DNA of 64,000 nt from an uncultured Tenacibaculum sp. (lineage in GTDB: Bacteria; Bacteroidota; Bacteroidia; Flavobacteriales; Flavobacteriaceae): contig CANMCD010000004.1 in NCBI GenBank assembly GCA_947496185.1, positions 186,001-250,000 of the forward strand, given 5' to 3'. Both the position numbers and the translations under genes were made by a program. The first letter of the stretch is position 1. Each line of letters opens with the position of its first letter. Shown one piece after another: positions 34,542 through 42,729 of this stretch. The notes under the pieces were generated by a model that was not told the DNA's origin, made no database searches, and worked only from the letters and a program-made list of their open reading frames with translations.

Positions 34542-34580
34542 AACGAAAACGTTTTCGTTCTAAAAAAAGCTGTATATTTG
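34542..34580 (+). promoter_or_regulatory. Promoter with LacI-type palindromic operator upstream of the LuxR-type gene
   Basis: AACGAAAACGTTTTCGTT (34542-34559) is a perfect 18-bp palindrome with the central CG typical of LacI/GalR operators. It lies 13 bp before a consensus -7 box TATATTTG (34573-34580), overlapping the -33 region. A repressor bound here would block the LuxR-type gene and possibly the divergent operon. Confidence 0.6.
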
Positions 34581-34621
34581 AAATAAACATATTATAATTA
34601 CAAAAATCAACTACTACTATA

Positions 34622-35380
34622 ATGGAGGGTATTCACAACTTTTTCTCTTCACAGAATACTGTGCGCAACATATCTAAAGAAGAGCAAAACCAAACACATC
34701 ATTATTTAGAAGCCATAAAAGCTTTTGCCCGTACCACATATAAGAGCATCTACATCATAGATTATCAAAAAAAAAGCTTTGAATTTGTTTCGGAAAACCC
34801 ACTATTCTTATGTGATCATTCCGCCGAAGAGGTAAAAAAAATGGGGTTTTTGTTCTATTATAAACATGTCGTTCCAGAAGACTTAGAACTGTTACAAAAA
34901 ATCAATATTATTGGCTTTAATTTTTATGATAGACTTGCTATCAATGAACGGTTACATCATTCTATTTCTTATGATTTTCACTTAAAAAATCAAAAAGAAA
35001 ACACCTTCTTAATTAATCAAAAACTAACACCTTTATTTTTAACCAATGAGGGTAAAATATGGAAAGCTGTTTGTATCGTTTCTTTATCCAACGAACAAAC
35101 TTCAGGAAATATTAAAATAATGAAAAATGGAGAAAACACTTTTTTTGAATATGATTTAAAAAAGAGCTACTGGAAAACAGCTAAAAAAATTCAACTTTCA
35201 GACCGAGAAAAACAAGTGGTGAAGTACTCTGTTAGAGGATTTACAATTAATGAAATGGCAAACCTAATGCACATCTCTCATGACACCGTAAAATTCCACA
35301 GAAAAAAACTATTTGAAAAATTAAATGTAAACAGTATTTCTGAAGCTATTGCTTTTTCCACCAACAACAAACTTATATAA
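34622..35380 (+). CDS. LuxR-family transcriptional regulator with PAS-like sensor region
   Basis: 252 aa. The C-terminal ~65 residues are a LuxR/GerE helix-turn-helix: LSDREKQVVKYSVRGFTINE, then HISHDTVKFHRKKLFEKL and NVNSISEAIA. Residues about 35-170 have the alternating strand/helix pattern of a PAS-like sensor (YIIDYQKKSFEFVSENP, VVPEDLELL), common in flavobacterial LuxR-type proteins. It is divergent from the NADAR-RibA operon across a 360-bp control region, so it is the likely pathway regulator. Its own promoter carries a LacI-type palindrome. Confidence 0.88.
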   Translation: MEGIHNFFSSQNTVRNISKEEQNQTHHYLEAIKAFARTTYKSIYIIDYQKKSFEFVSENPLFLCDHSAEEVKKMGFLFYYKHVVPEDLELLQKINIIGFNFYDRLAINERLHHSISYDFHLKNQKENTFLINQKLTPLFLTNEGKIWKAVCIVSLSNEQTSGNIKIMKNGENTFFEYDLKKSYWKTAKKIQLSDREKQVVKYSVRGFTINEMANLMHISHDTVKFHRKKLFEKLNVNSISEAIAFSTNNKLI

Positions 35381-35400
35381 CTTACGTTTACTGAAATCAT

Positions 35401-35420
35401 CATCAAACAAACATTTGATG
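35401..35420. terminator. Weak terminator between convergent LuxR-type and ThiF-like genes
   Basis: CATCAAA (35401-35407) and TTTGATG (35414-35420) form a 7-bp stem between two convergent genes, 21 bp after the LuxR-type stop. Confidence 0.45.
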
Positions 35421-35455
35421 TTATAATATATAAAAGTGAACCTAAAACTTTTTAG

Positions 35456-36211
35456 CTAATCATTACTGCTTTGGGGTGTCAAAAAATAAATATCTGGAAA
35501 CTTTTTTATTGCTCTTTTCGCTACTAAATCAAATAATATATAAACGCACATATTTCCTACTTCCCATAAACCTGAAGTTGATCCTTGAAACGCCTTTTTT
35601 TTATCTTTCAAACTCATAACCAACCATTCATCCATCCACAATTGAGGATCCCCCCAAAACTTCATGTAACTTGATATATATTCCAATATTTTTAATTCAC
35701 TAAGCTTTTCATTATCTCTTACTATTGTTTTTAATGACAAACCTTCTGAATCAATTAGTGTCACAATACCTCCATCTCCAACAATAAATGAATGAATTAC
35801 AGGCACTTTTTCTTTCTGGCACATATCATCAAGCATCAAAGGTAAGTTCGACGAAAAACGTAACGTATTTATAACAGCACCGTACTCATTAACTGGCACA
35901 TCTGTTATATTTTCACTTGTTAAGTACCCATCAAAAATCTTTATTTTTGCTTGATTATTAATAGACATTAACTTTTCTTTCAATACAGTTGCTTTATTTG
36001 CTCCCCCCCCTAAACCTGAATCAAAACAATCTATATTAAATTCGTCTAACTCTAACTCATCAGCAATAGTAATATTTTCAAATCCTAAATACAATACGCA
36101 CTCGGCAATAATATTACCTACACCTGTGGTGCTTATAAATAATGGAAACTGTTTTATTAACTCACGTTCTTTTTCTGTAATATAGTTGTTATCTCTATAG
36201 TGTAAACTCAT
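35456..36211 (-). CDS. ThiF/E1-like Rossmann protein, possibly degenerate
   Basis: 251 aa. The N-terminal part resembles the adenylating ThiF/MoeB/E1 fold: FISTTGVGNIIAECVLYLGF (nucleotide loop with GVG), then ITIADELELDEFNI (acidic residues that contact ATP/Mg). In active family members this is followed by an N-L-x-R-Q arginine finger; here the segment is NIDCFDSGLGGGANKA without the Arg, so adenylation may be altered or absent. No zinc CxxC pairs are visible. It converges on the LuxR-type gene and could belong to the neighbouring cluster. An NAD(P)-binding role is an alternative. Confidence 0.65.
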   Translation of the reverse strand: MSLHYRDNNYITEKERELIKQFPLFISTTGVGNIIAECVLYLGFENITIADELELDEFNIDCFDSGLGGGANKATVLKEKLMSINNQAKIKIFDGYLTSENITDVPVNEYGAVINTLRFSSNLPLMLDDMCQKEKVPVIHSFIVGDGGIVTLIDSEGLSLKTIVRDNEKLSELKILEYISSYMKFWGDPQLWMDEWLVMSLKDKKKAFQGSTSGLWEVGNMCVYILFDLVAKRAIKKFPDIYFLTPQSSND

Positions 36212-36449
36212 TTGAATTGTGTATGAATTTATTTTAAATTAAAAAAGTTATGAAACTTGACCTCTTAGTCGTATAAACTTCAATCTGAAGTCCAATTTTA
36301 CTGACACTATTAGACCAAGGTCACTTATTATAAAGCAAACCATAACATATATTAAAAATCTGAGGGATTTTTTAACAACAGTAGTAATATAACTTTTTCT
36401 TTTTCATGTAAGAGAGGATATTTAGCGATACCTTCTCTTATTTATTGGG

Positions 36450-36489
36450 TAAGCTTACTTTATATTTTTTCAAACATAAAGTAAGCTTA
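36450..36489. terminator. Hairpin after trxB
   Basis: TAAGCTTACTTTAT (36450-36463) and ATAAAGTAAGCTTA (36476-36489) form a perfect 14-bp stem 7 bp beyond the trxB stop. The T-rich tail lies on the plus-strand side. Confidence 0.65.
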
Positions 36490-36496
36490 TTATTTT

Positions 36497-37435
36497 TTAT
36501 TCTAAAGCTCCTAAATACCTTTCTGCATCTAGCGCCGCCATACACCCAGTACCTGCAGCTGTAACAGCTTGACGGTACTCTTTATCTTGCACATCGCCAG
36601 CAGCAAAAACACCCGGAAGATTCGTTTTAGTTGATTTACCATCGGTTAATAAATAACCTGTATCATCCATATCTAAAGTCCCTTTAAATAATTGCGTATT
36701 TGGAGTATGCCCAATAGCTACAAAAACTCCTGTCACAGATATCTCAGACTTATCTCCTGATTGGTTATTTACAATACGAACCCCTTCTACAACATCACTA
36801 CCTAAAACCTCATCAATTTCAGTATTGTATAACACTTCTATATTTTCTGTTTTATTCACCCTATGTTGCATTGCTTTAGAGGCACGCATATAGTCTTTTC
36901 TAACCAACATCGTTACCTTACTACATATATTTGCTAAATAAGTAGCTTCCTCTGCTGCTGTATCGCCAGCACCGACAACAATTACTTCTTGTCCTTTATA
37001 GAAAAATCCATCACAAGTTGCACAAGCAGAAACACCACCACCTATTAAGCGTTGCTCACTTTCTAGACCTAAATATTTTGCTGTAGCTCCTGTTGAAATA
37101 ATCACCGTTTCTGCCTCTATGTCAGTATTTTCATCTACTATCACCTTATGAATACCTCCTGTTTTTTCTGAAAAATGAACTTTCGTTACCATTCCAAAAC
37201 GAACTTGAGTACCAAAACGTTCCGCCTGATTTTTCAAATCTTCCATCATTGCTGTACCATCAGTACCATTTGGGTAACCTGGAAAATTATCAACTTCTGT
37301 TGTAGTTGTCAACTGCCCTCCCATTTGCATACCAGTGTACATTACTGGTTTCATATCAGCTCTAGCCGCATAAATAGCTGCTGTATATCCTGCTGGGCCT
37401 GAGCCTATAATCAAACATTTAATTTTTTCAGCCAT
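36497..37435 (-). CDS. trxB: thioredoxin-disulfide reductase
   Basis: A 312-aa flavoprotein of standard length. FAD-binding GSGPAG at 11-16, redox-active CATC (Cys138, Cys141) in GGGVSACATCDGFFY, NADPH-binding VVGAGDTAAEEA, and the C-terminal FAD motif GVFAAGDVQDKEYRQ are all present. It reduces thioredoxin with NADPH in the cytosol. It is monocistronic: a hairpin follows, and a -7 box TACATTTG lies at 37463-37456 on the minus strand, 21 bp before the start. Confidence 0.96.
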   Translation of the reverse strand: MAEKIKCLIIGSGPAGYTAAIYAARADMKPVMYTGMQMGGQLTTTTEVDNFPGYPNGTDGTAMMEDLKNQAERFGTQVRFGMVTKVHFSEKTGGIHKVIVDENTDIEAETVIISTGATAKYLGLESEQRLIGGGVSACATCDGFFYKGQEVIVVGAGDTAAEEATYLANICSKVTMLVRKDYMRASKAMQHRVNKTENIEVLYNTEIDEVLGSDVVEGVRIVNNQSGDKSEISVTGVFVAIGHTPNTQLFKGTLDMDDTGYLLTDGKSTKTNLPGVFAAGDVQDKEYRQAVTAAGTGCMAALDAERYLGALE

Positions 37436-37811
37436 ATCTTTTTAATTAATGTGTACAAATGTAACTGTTTTTATTTTTTTTTACTGTTTACCAAACATTT
37501 TTTGATTATTAGTCCATAAAAAAATATAATAGACAAGCAATCAATTCTAAGATAAAACATTTTTGAGCAACCTACAAACTTATAAGTAGACGGACACTTG
37601 CACTTAATTACTCATCCAAATCAAAATGAATATACCCCAGATTATACATCAAAAAACTATTATATTTCTCTTCATAATTCTTTAAAGTTTCAAGTTACAA
37701 CACTGAATAACCTAAGTAATTTCTTAAAAAAAATAACGCTATTTTCACATTCGGTATTTCCTAGGTTAAAATGGTATTAGTATCTTGCGAAGTCAATAAG
37801 GTTTTATAAAA
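37436..37811. other. Divergent intergenic region trxB / ftsX
   Basis: About 376 bp holding the trxB -7 box (37456-37463) and, presumably, the ftsX promoter. A 60-codon open frame at 37598-37780 has no recognisable protein character and is not annotated. Confidence 0.5.
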
Positions 37812-38690
37812 ATGACTACCTCTTTCGATTCTTTTCAAAAACGACGACTACAATCATCATATGTTTCGGTTGTAGTAAGTATTGCTTTGGTGCTTTTTAT
37901 GCTTGGCATCCTTGGTTTGGTATTATTAAAATCTACCAAAGTCGCCAATCACTTCAAAGAAAAAGTGGTAATGACTATTTTTTTAAAAGATAATGTCTCT
38001 AAGAAGCAATTAAATACTTTTACCACCTCTTTAAAAAAAGAAGTTTTTGCTAAAAAAGTAACATATATATCCAAAGATGAAGCGGCACGTGCTTACAAAA
38101 AAGATCTAGGAGAAGATTTTTTACAATTCTTAGGGGATAACCCACTGAAAAATGGACTGGATATCTATCTTAATGCGGAATTTGTTACTCCTGAAAAAAT
38201 GAAAGAAATTGAGAAAAGATATGAAAAAAATAATTTTGTAGCAGAAGTTAATTACGATAAACCACTAGTAGAACTACTAACAAAAAACATCAAACGCATG
38301 AGTTATTGGTTGATTGTTTTAAGTGTCTTTTTTGGTGTTGTAGCGATTATTTTAATCAATAGTTCTATCCGATTATCCATATACTCAAAAAGATTTAACA
38401 TTAAAACCATGCAGATGGTTGGTGCTACAAAACGTTTTATTAGAAAGCCTTTTATCTGGCAAAGTATTCGACTAGGATTTATTGGTGCTTTTATAGCACT
38501 TATCTGCCTGAGTATACTAACTTATTATGTAAACAAATACATCCCAACCCTGGAATTATTGGAAGATTATATTTCATTGAGCTATGTTACAATGGGAGTA
38601 CTTCTTATGGCTTTTATTATTACATGGATAAGTACTTTTTTCGCTACACAACGTTTTTTAAATCTTCAAACAAACGATTTATATTATTAA
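37812..38690 (+). CDS. ftsX: cell-division protein FtsX
   Basis: 292 aa with the FtsX layout: cytoplasmic N-terminus, one transmembrane helix (VSIALVLFMLGILGLVLL), a periplasmic domain of about 115 residues (with ISKDEAARAYKKDLGEDFLQ), then three further helices. The MKTMQMVGATKRFIRKPF-type coupling region (IKTMQMVGATKRFI) is present. With the ATPase FtsE, encoded elsewhere, it controls peptidoglycan hydrolases at division. It opens the ftsX-DUF3098-uppP-truB group. Confidence 0.95.
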   Translation: MTTSFDSFQKRRLQSSYVSVVVSIALVLFMLGILGLVLLKSTKVANHFKEKVVMTIFLKDNVSKKQLNTFTTSLKKEVFAKKVTYISKDEAARAYKKDLGEDFLQFLGDNPLKNGLDIYLNAEFVTPEKMKEIEKRYEKNNFVAEVNYDKPLVELLTKNIKRMSYWLIVLSVFFGVVAIILINSSIRLSIYSKRFNIKTMQMVGATKRFIRKPFIWQSIRLGFIGAFIALICLSILTYYVNKYIPTLELLEDYISLSYVTMGVLLMAFIITWISTFFATQRFLNLQTNDLYY

Positions 38691-38729
38691 CGCCAACAAA
38701 ATAAAGAACTTATTAAAAAATATTTTTGA

Positions 38730-38972
38730 ATGAAAAAACAAAACAATATAAAGCAAGAATTCTTATTCGGTAAACGTAACTATATATTTATGTTCATTGG
38801 TTTGGCAGTTATCGCTCTTGGTTTTATTTTAATGGCAGGAGGAGGAAGCAAAGATCCCAATTATTTTAACCCAGAAATTTATAGCTGGCAAAGAATTCGA
38901 CTAGCCCCCACCTTAGTCATTGTAGGTTTAGGTATTGAAATTTATGCTATTTTAGCCAATCCTAAAAAATAA
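38730..38972 (+). CDS. DUF3098 small membrane protein
   Basis: An 80-aa protein with two hydrophobic helices (YIFMFIGLAVIALGFILMAG and LAPTLVIVGLGIEIYAILA) separated by SKDPNYFNPEIYSWQRI. This is the conserved Bacteroidetes DUF3098 protein that normally lies between ftsX and uppP. Its function is unknown; the constant position suggests a link to envelope synthesis or division. It lies 39 bp after ftsX and 2 bp before uppP. Confidence 0.9.
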   Translation: MKKQNNIKQEFLFGKRNYIFMFIGLAVIALGFILMAGGGSKDPNYFNPEIYSWQRIRLAPTLVIVGLGIEIYAILANPKK

Positions 38973-38974
38973 CA

Positions 38975-39766
38975 ATGGATTTATTAGAATCAATCATCCT
39001 TGGAATTATTCAAGGACTTACAGAGTTTTTACCCGTTTCTTCAAGTGGTCATTTGGAATTAGCTAAGGCTATTTTTGGCAATAATGCAGTACCACAAGAA
39101 AGCTTAACCTTTACCGTAGTACTACACGCAGCAACCGCTTTGAGTACGCTGGTTGTTTTCCGTGATGAGATTATACAACTGTTCAAAGGGTTATTTCAGT
39201 TTTCTTGGAACGAAGAAATGCAGTTCTCTTTAAAAATAATTGTTTCTATGATTCCTGCTGTTATCATAGGGCTTTTATTTGAAGAACAACTGGAAAGCTT
39301 TTTTAATGGAAATATTTTTTTAGTAGGATGCATGCTACTTATTACCGCGGCTTTACTTTTATTGGCTGACAAAGCAAAAGACACAAATAAAAATGTCTCT
39401 TTTATTAACGCTCTTGTAATTGGAATTTCTCAAGCAATTGCAATGCTTCCAGGTATTTCACGTTCAGGAACTACTATTTCGACTTCGGTGTTGTTGGGAG
39501 TAGACAGAGCAAGAGCAGCACGCTTTTCATTTTTAATGGTGGTACCTCTTATTTTTGGAAAAGTAGCAAAAGATATCTTAAGTGGTGACATCAATTTTCA
39601 AAGCTCTGAAATAGCCTCACTTTCCGCAGGCTTTATAAGTGCTTTTATTGCCGGATTACTAGCTTGTAACTGGATGATTGCCTTGGTTAAAAAAAGTAAA
39701 TTATCGTACTTCTCTGTATATTGTGTTGTTGTTGGACTTATCGCTATTATCTATTCTTTTGTATAA
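38975..39766 (+). CDS. uppP: undecaprenyl-diphosphatase
   Basis: A 263-aa BacA/UppP membrane enzyme that recycles undecaprenyl diphosphate to the monophosphate lipid carrier for cell-wall synthesis. Active-site motifs GLTEFLPVSSSGHLEL (near 15-30) and LPGISRSGTTISTS are complete, within about eight hydrophobic helices. It starts 2 bp after the DUF3098 gene and its stop directly abuts the truB ATG, indicating one transcript. Confidence 0.96.
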   Translation: MDLLESIILGIIQGLTEFLPVSSSGHLELAKAIFGNNAVPQESLTFTVVLHAATALSTLVVFRDEIIQLFKGLFQFSWNEEMQFSLKIIVSMIPAVIIGLLFEEQLESFFNGNIFLVGCMLLITAALLLLADKAKDTNKNVSFINALVIGISQAIAMLPGISRSGTTISTSVLLGVDRARAARFSFLMVVPLIFGKVAKDILSGDINFQSSEIASLSAGFISAFIAGLLACNWMIALVKKSKLSYFSVYCVVVGLIAIIYSFV

Positions 39767-40453
39767 ATGACTGGTGAAGATTTTAAAAATGGACAGGTTT
39801 TATTAATTGATAAACCGCTAGAATGGACTTCTTTTCAAGTAGTAAACAAATTACGTTGGCATATAAAAAAACAATTTGGTTTCAAAAAAATCAAAGTTGG
39901 TCATGCGGGTACACTAGATCCACTTGCTACGGGCTTACTGATTATTTGCACAGGAAAGGAAACTAAAAACATAGAAAAATACCAAGGGCAAATTAAAGAA
40001 TATACAGGCACTTTTGTATTAGGAGCAACTACCCCAAGTTACGATTTAGAAACCGAAATTGACCAAACTTTTCCTACAGAACATATAACGGAATCGTTAC
40101 TCAATCAGACTACCCAACCTTTTATAGGTAAAATTCAGCAAAAACCACCTATATTTTCGGCTATAAAAAAAGATGGTAAACGTCTCTATGAATTAGCTAG
40201 AGCAGGAAAAACCACAGAAATCGCCTCGAGAGAGATCGAAATTAGTGAATTCGAAATCACTACTTCAGATCTACCTAAAGTAGACTTCCGTGTTGTTTGT
40301 AGCAAGGGGACTTATATCAGATCCTTAGCTCATGATTATGGAAAAACATTAAATTCTGGTGCTCATTTATCAGCTTTACGAAGAACTAAAATTGGTGATT
40401 TTTCTGTTGAAGATGCTCTGAGCATTGATGGTTTTATAAGCAAGATCAACTAA
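39767..40453 (+). CDS. truB: tRNA pseudouridine55 synthase
   Basis: A 228-aa TruB. The catalytic Asp51 lies in VGHAGTLDPLATG; other conserved segments are IDKPLEWTSFQVVNKLR at the N-terminus, QKPPIFSAIKKDGKRLYELAR, and CSKGTYIRSLAHDYG. It modifies U55 in the T-loop of tRNAs. It lacks the C-terminal PUA extension of some longer homologues, which is usual in this phylum. It starts directly after the uppP stop. Confidence 0.96.
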   Translation: MTGEDFKNGQVLLIDKPLEWTSFQVVNKLRWHIKKQFGFKKIKVGHAGTLDPLATGLLIICTGKETKNIEKYQGQIKEYTGTFVLGATTPSYDLETEIDQTFPTEHITESLLNQTTQPFIGKIQQKPPIFSAIKKDGKRLYELARAGKTTEIASREIEISEFEITTSDLPKVDFRVVCSKGTYIRSLAHDYGKTLNSGAHLSALRRTKIGDFSVEDALSIDGFISKIN

Positions 40454-40595
40454 GCTATCCTCGATTCCCTTTCCTATGTAAAGAAATTTACTAGCACTAA
40501 AATTAGTATCTTTGACTACCCAATAAGTATTATATAATATACTAGTACGCCTATTATATTTTACATATTATAAAACATATATATAGACAAACACT

Positions 40596-41336
40596 ATGAA
40601 GGTTATAGCCATGATTCCTGCGAGATATAACGCCTCTCGTTTTCCTGGAAAATTAATGCAAGACTTAGCAGGAAAACCTGTGATTGTCAGAACATTTGAA
40701 GCTGCAGTAAATACTAAGCTATTTGATGATGTATATATTGTTACCGATTCTGCAATCATTGAAAAAGAAGTAAGAAAAATTACGCCTAATGTTATCAAAA
40801 GTAAAAAAGAACATGAATGTGGCTCAGATAGAATTGCAGAAGCTGTAGAAAATATAGAAACAGACATCGTAATTAATATCCAAGGAGACGAACCTTTTAT
40901 TGATACCTTTTCTTTAAAAAAATTAATCGAAGCCTTTAAAAATGACACAAAAAAAGAAATTGATTTAGCATCTTTAAAAGTCTTACTCTCAGATCAAGAC
41001 GAAATAAACAATCCAAATAATGTAAAAGTTATTACCGATAATAACGGTTTTGCTATCTATTTTTCTAGAAACCCGATCCCTTATCATAGAAATACAGCTA
41101 TTTCTGTTTCGTATTATAAGCATATAGGTGTCTATGCTTTTAGAAAAGAAGCCATTTTAGCATTTTATACTACACCTATGACTCCGTTAGAAGATGCCGA
41201 AAAAATCGAATGCATTCGATATTTAGAAGTTGGTAAAAAAATAAAAATGATAGAAACCACTACACAAAGTATTGGAATTGACACCCCTGATGATTTAGTA
41301 AAAGCAAGAAAGTTTATCACAGAACATCATGAATAA
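40596..41336 (+). CDS. kdsB: 3-deoxy-manno-octulosonate cytidylyltransferase
   Basis: 246 aa, normal for KdsB. It activates KDO with CTP to CMP-KDO for lipopolysaccharide inner core synthesis. Motifs: IPARYNASRFPGKLMQDLAGKP at the N-terminus, KKEHECGSDRIAEA, and VINIQGDEPFID, the metal/CTP site. The C-terminus overlaps the following HAD phosphatase gene by 8 bp, so the two are co-translated. Confidence 0.96.
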   Translation: MKVIAMIPARYNASRFPGKLMQDLAGKPVIVRTFEAAVNTKLFDDVYIVTDSAIIEKEVRKITPNVIKSKKEHECGSDRIAEAVENIETDIVINIQGDEPFIDTFSLKKLIEAFKNDTKKEIDLASLKVLLSDQDEINNPNNVKVITDNNGFAIYFSRNPIPYHRNTAISVSYYKHIGVYAFRKEAILAFYTTPMTPLEDAEKIECIRYLEVGKKIKMIETTTQSIGIDTPDDLVKARKFITEHHE

Positions 41337-42018
41337 AGACCAAATTAAAGTAATTGCTTTTGATGCAGATGACACACTCTGGGTCAATGAGGTATATTTT
41401 AGAGAAGCTGAAAACAAATTCGCTTCATTACTCTCGGTTTATGAAACCGAAAACAAAATTCATCAAGAGCTTTTAAAAAAAGAAATTGCAAACATTCCTA
41501 TTTATGGATATGGAGTAAAAGGTTTTATGTTATCCATGATTGAATGTGCTTTAGAGCTATCTAACAACAATCTAAACCCAGATATTACCAAAAAAATAAT
41601 CGATATCGGAAAAGAAATGTTAGAAAAACCTATTGATATTTTAGACGGTGTCGTTACAACTTTAGAAACACTTAAAGGCAAATACAAACTGATCGTCGCA
41701 ACCAAAGGTGATCTATTAGATCAAGAAAAAAAGTTAGAAAAATCAGGACTCATCAAGTATTTTCACCACATAGAAGTAATGAGCGAAAAAAAAGAGAACG
41801 ATTATTCAAAACTTTTAGGACATTTAGATATTGCTCCAAAAGAGTTTTTAATGATTGGTAATTCTCTTAAATCTGATGTAATCCCCTTATTAAATTTAGG
41901 AGCGAATGCTATACATATTCCTTTTCATACCACTTGGGAATATGAAAAAACCAGTTCTTCTAAAGACTACAATTACCCTACGCTATCTAAAATAACAGAA
42001 CTTATCAACTTACTTTAA
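41329..42018 (+). CDS. HAD-superfamily hydrolase
   Basis: A 229-aa phosphatase of the HAD fold with a helical cap. The nucleophile motif is FDADDTLW (Asp12, Asp14); motif II Thr lies in LIVATKGDLLDQEKKL and motif IV in FLMIGNSLKSDVIPLLNLGA. At 229 aa with a cap it is unlike KdsC (tetrameric, capless, about 170-190 aa), so KDO-8-phosphate phosphatase is not proposed despite the 8-bp overlap with kdsB. The substrate is unknown. Confidence 0.88.
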   Translation: MNKDQIKVIAFDADDTLWVNEVYFREAENKFASLLSVYETENKIHQELLKKEIANIPIYGYGVKGFMLSMIECALELSNNNLNPDITKKIIDIGKEMLEKPIDILDGVVTTLETLKGKYKLIVATKGDLLDQEKKLEKSGLIKYFHHIEVMSEKKENDYSKLLGHLDIAPKEFLMIGNSLKSDVIPLLNLGANAIHIPFHTTWEYEKTSSSKDYNYPTLSKITELINLL

Positions 42019-42106
42019 ACAACAAAATGACAATCTATTTTGGAGTAGATTTGGTATAACTGGCATAAGTAGAATAAAAAAATTAAATTTGCACAAATTA
42101 TTAATT

Positions 42107-42373
42107 ATGGCAAGTGTAAAAAACTTAAAAAAGAACATCAATCACGTTTTAGGTGATATCATCGAAGAATGCTATGTATGGGAATTGGTGAACCCAGAAG
42201 CTGACACTAAAAAATCGGAAGCGATTATAGACGAAACTATTGCTGCTTTTGACAACTTATTAGACAAAGTTCACGCTAAAGACATTGAAAATAAAAAGAG
42301 CCACTTCAAGTCAATTCAATTAGAGTTAGAAACTAAAGCTAATGAATTGATTACAAAAGTCAACAATCTGTAA
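42107..42373 (+). CDS. conserved small flavobacterial protein
   Basis: About 88 aa from the ATG at 42107 (MASVKNLKKNINHVLGDIIE). An upstream ATG at 42089 overlaps the -7 box TAAATTTG (42084-42091) and is rejected as a start. The product is acidic and helical with coiled-coil character (AAFDNLLDKVHAKDIENKK). I recognise it only as a conserved hypothetical protein typical of this family of bacteria; the function is unknown. Confidence 0.75.
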   Translation: MASVKNLKKNINHVLGDIIEECYVWELVNPEADTKKSEAIIDETIAAFDNLLDKVHAKDIENKKSHFKSIQLELETKANELITKVNNL

Positions 42374-42477
42374 GTCAAAACAAAACATCTTACTTTTTTT
42401 CAGATTTATTTAACAATGGATCGACTTTTTTTTCGTATATTACACTTATGAATTTTTATAATTAAAATCCCCCAAGT

Positions 42478-42675
42478 ATGGCAAGAGCTATGTATGATTA
42501 TACGAAAACTGTGCTTAAAAAAGTAAGTTTTAACTCAGATTTGTTCGCCAAAGAATTAAAGAAGGCTTTAAAAAGACTTCTTCCGCACGAAATTAATGAG
42601 TTGACTATTTGGCTTACTGAATTTACAGCCAATAAACCAGAGCTTTACGCAAGTTTAGCCTTGGTACGGAATTAA
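42478..42675 (+). CDS. conserved small protein (65 aa)
   Basis: A short helical, slightly basic protein (MARAMYDYTKTVLKKVSFN, then LKKALKRLLPHEINELTIWL). Small proteins of this type recur in flavobacterial genomes as conserved hypotheticals. An excellent terminator follows 18 bp after the stop, which supports it as a real transcript end. The function is unknown. Confidence 0.75.
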   Translation: MARAMYDYTKTVLKKVSFNSDLFAKELKKALKRLLPHEINELTIWLTEFTANKPELYASLALVRN

Positions 42676-42693
42676 GCATGAACATATTTTACG

Positions 42694-42722
42694 AAAAACT
42701 CCGAGATCCTCGGAGTTTTTTT
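42694..42722 (+). terminator. Strong Rho-independent terminator
   Basis: AAAAACTCCGAG (42694-42705), loop ATC, CTCGGAGTTTTT (42709-42720) and more T. It is also positioned to stop transcripts of the convergent bcp gene. Confidence 0.93.
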
Positions 42723-42729
42723 ATGCTTT

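Larger units (their letters stand above)
34262..34621. other. Divergent control region of the cluster
   Basis: About 360 bp between the operon start (34261) and the LuxR-type gene (34622). It holds the hairpin at 34301-34340 and the operator/promoter at 34542-34580. No ORF of coding character was recognised. Confidence 0.6.

Noticed and set aside
34262-34621. FMN riboswitch upstream of the RibA-containing operon
   Set aside because: None of the conserved RFN-element segments is visible; only a simple 16-bp hairpin is present.
37598-37780. 60-aa open frame upstream of ftsX
   Set aside because: No family resemblance or ribosome-binding context; it lies within an AT-rich promoter region.
41329-42018. 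HAD gene as kdsC because it overlaps kdsB
   Set aside because: KdsC is capless and shorter; this 229-aa protein has a cap insertion and different motif spacing.
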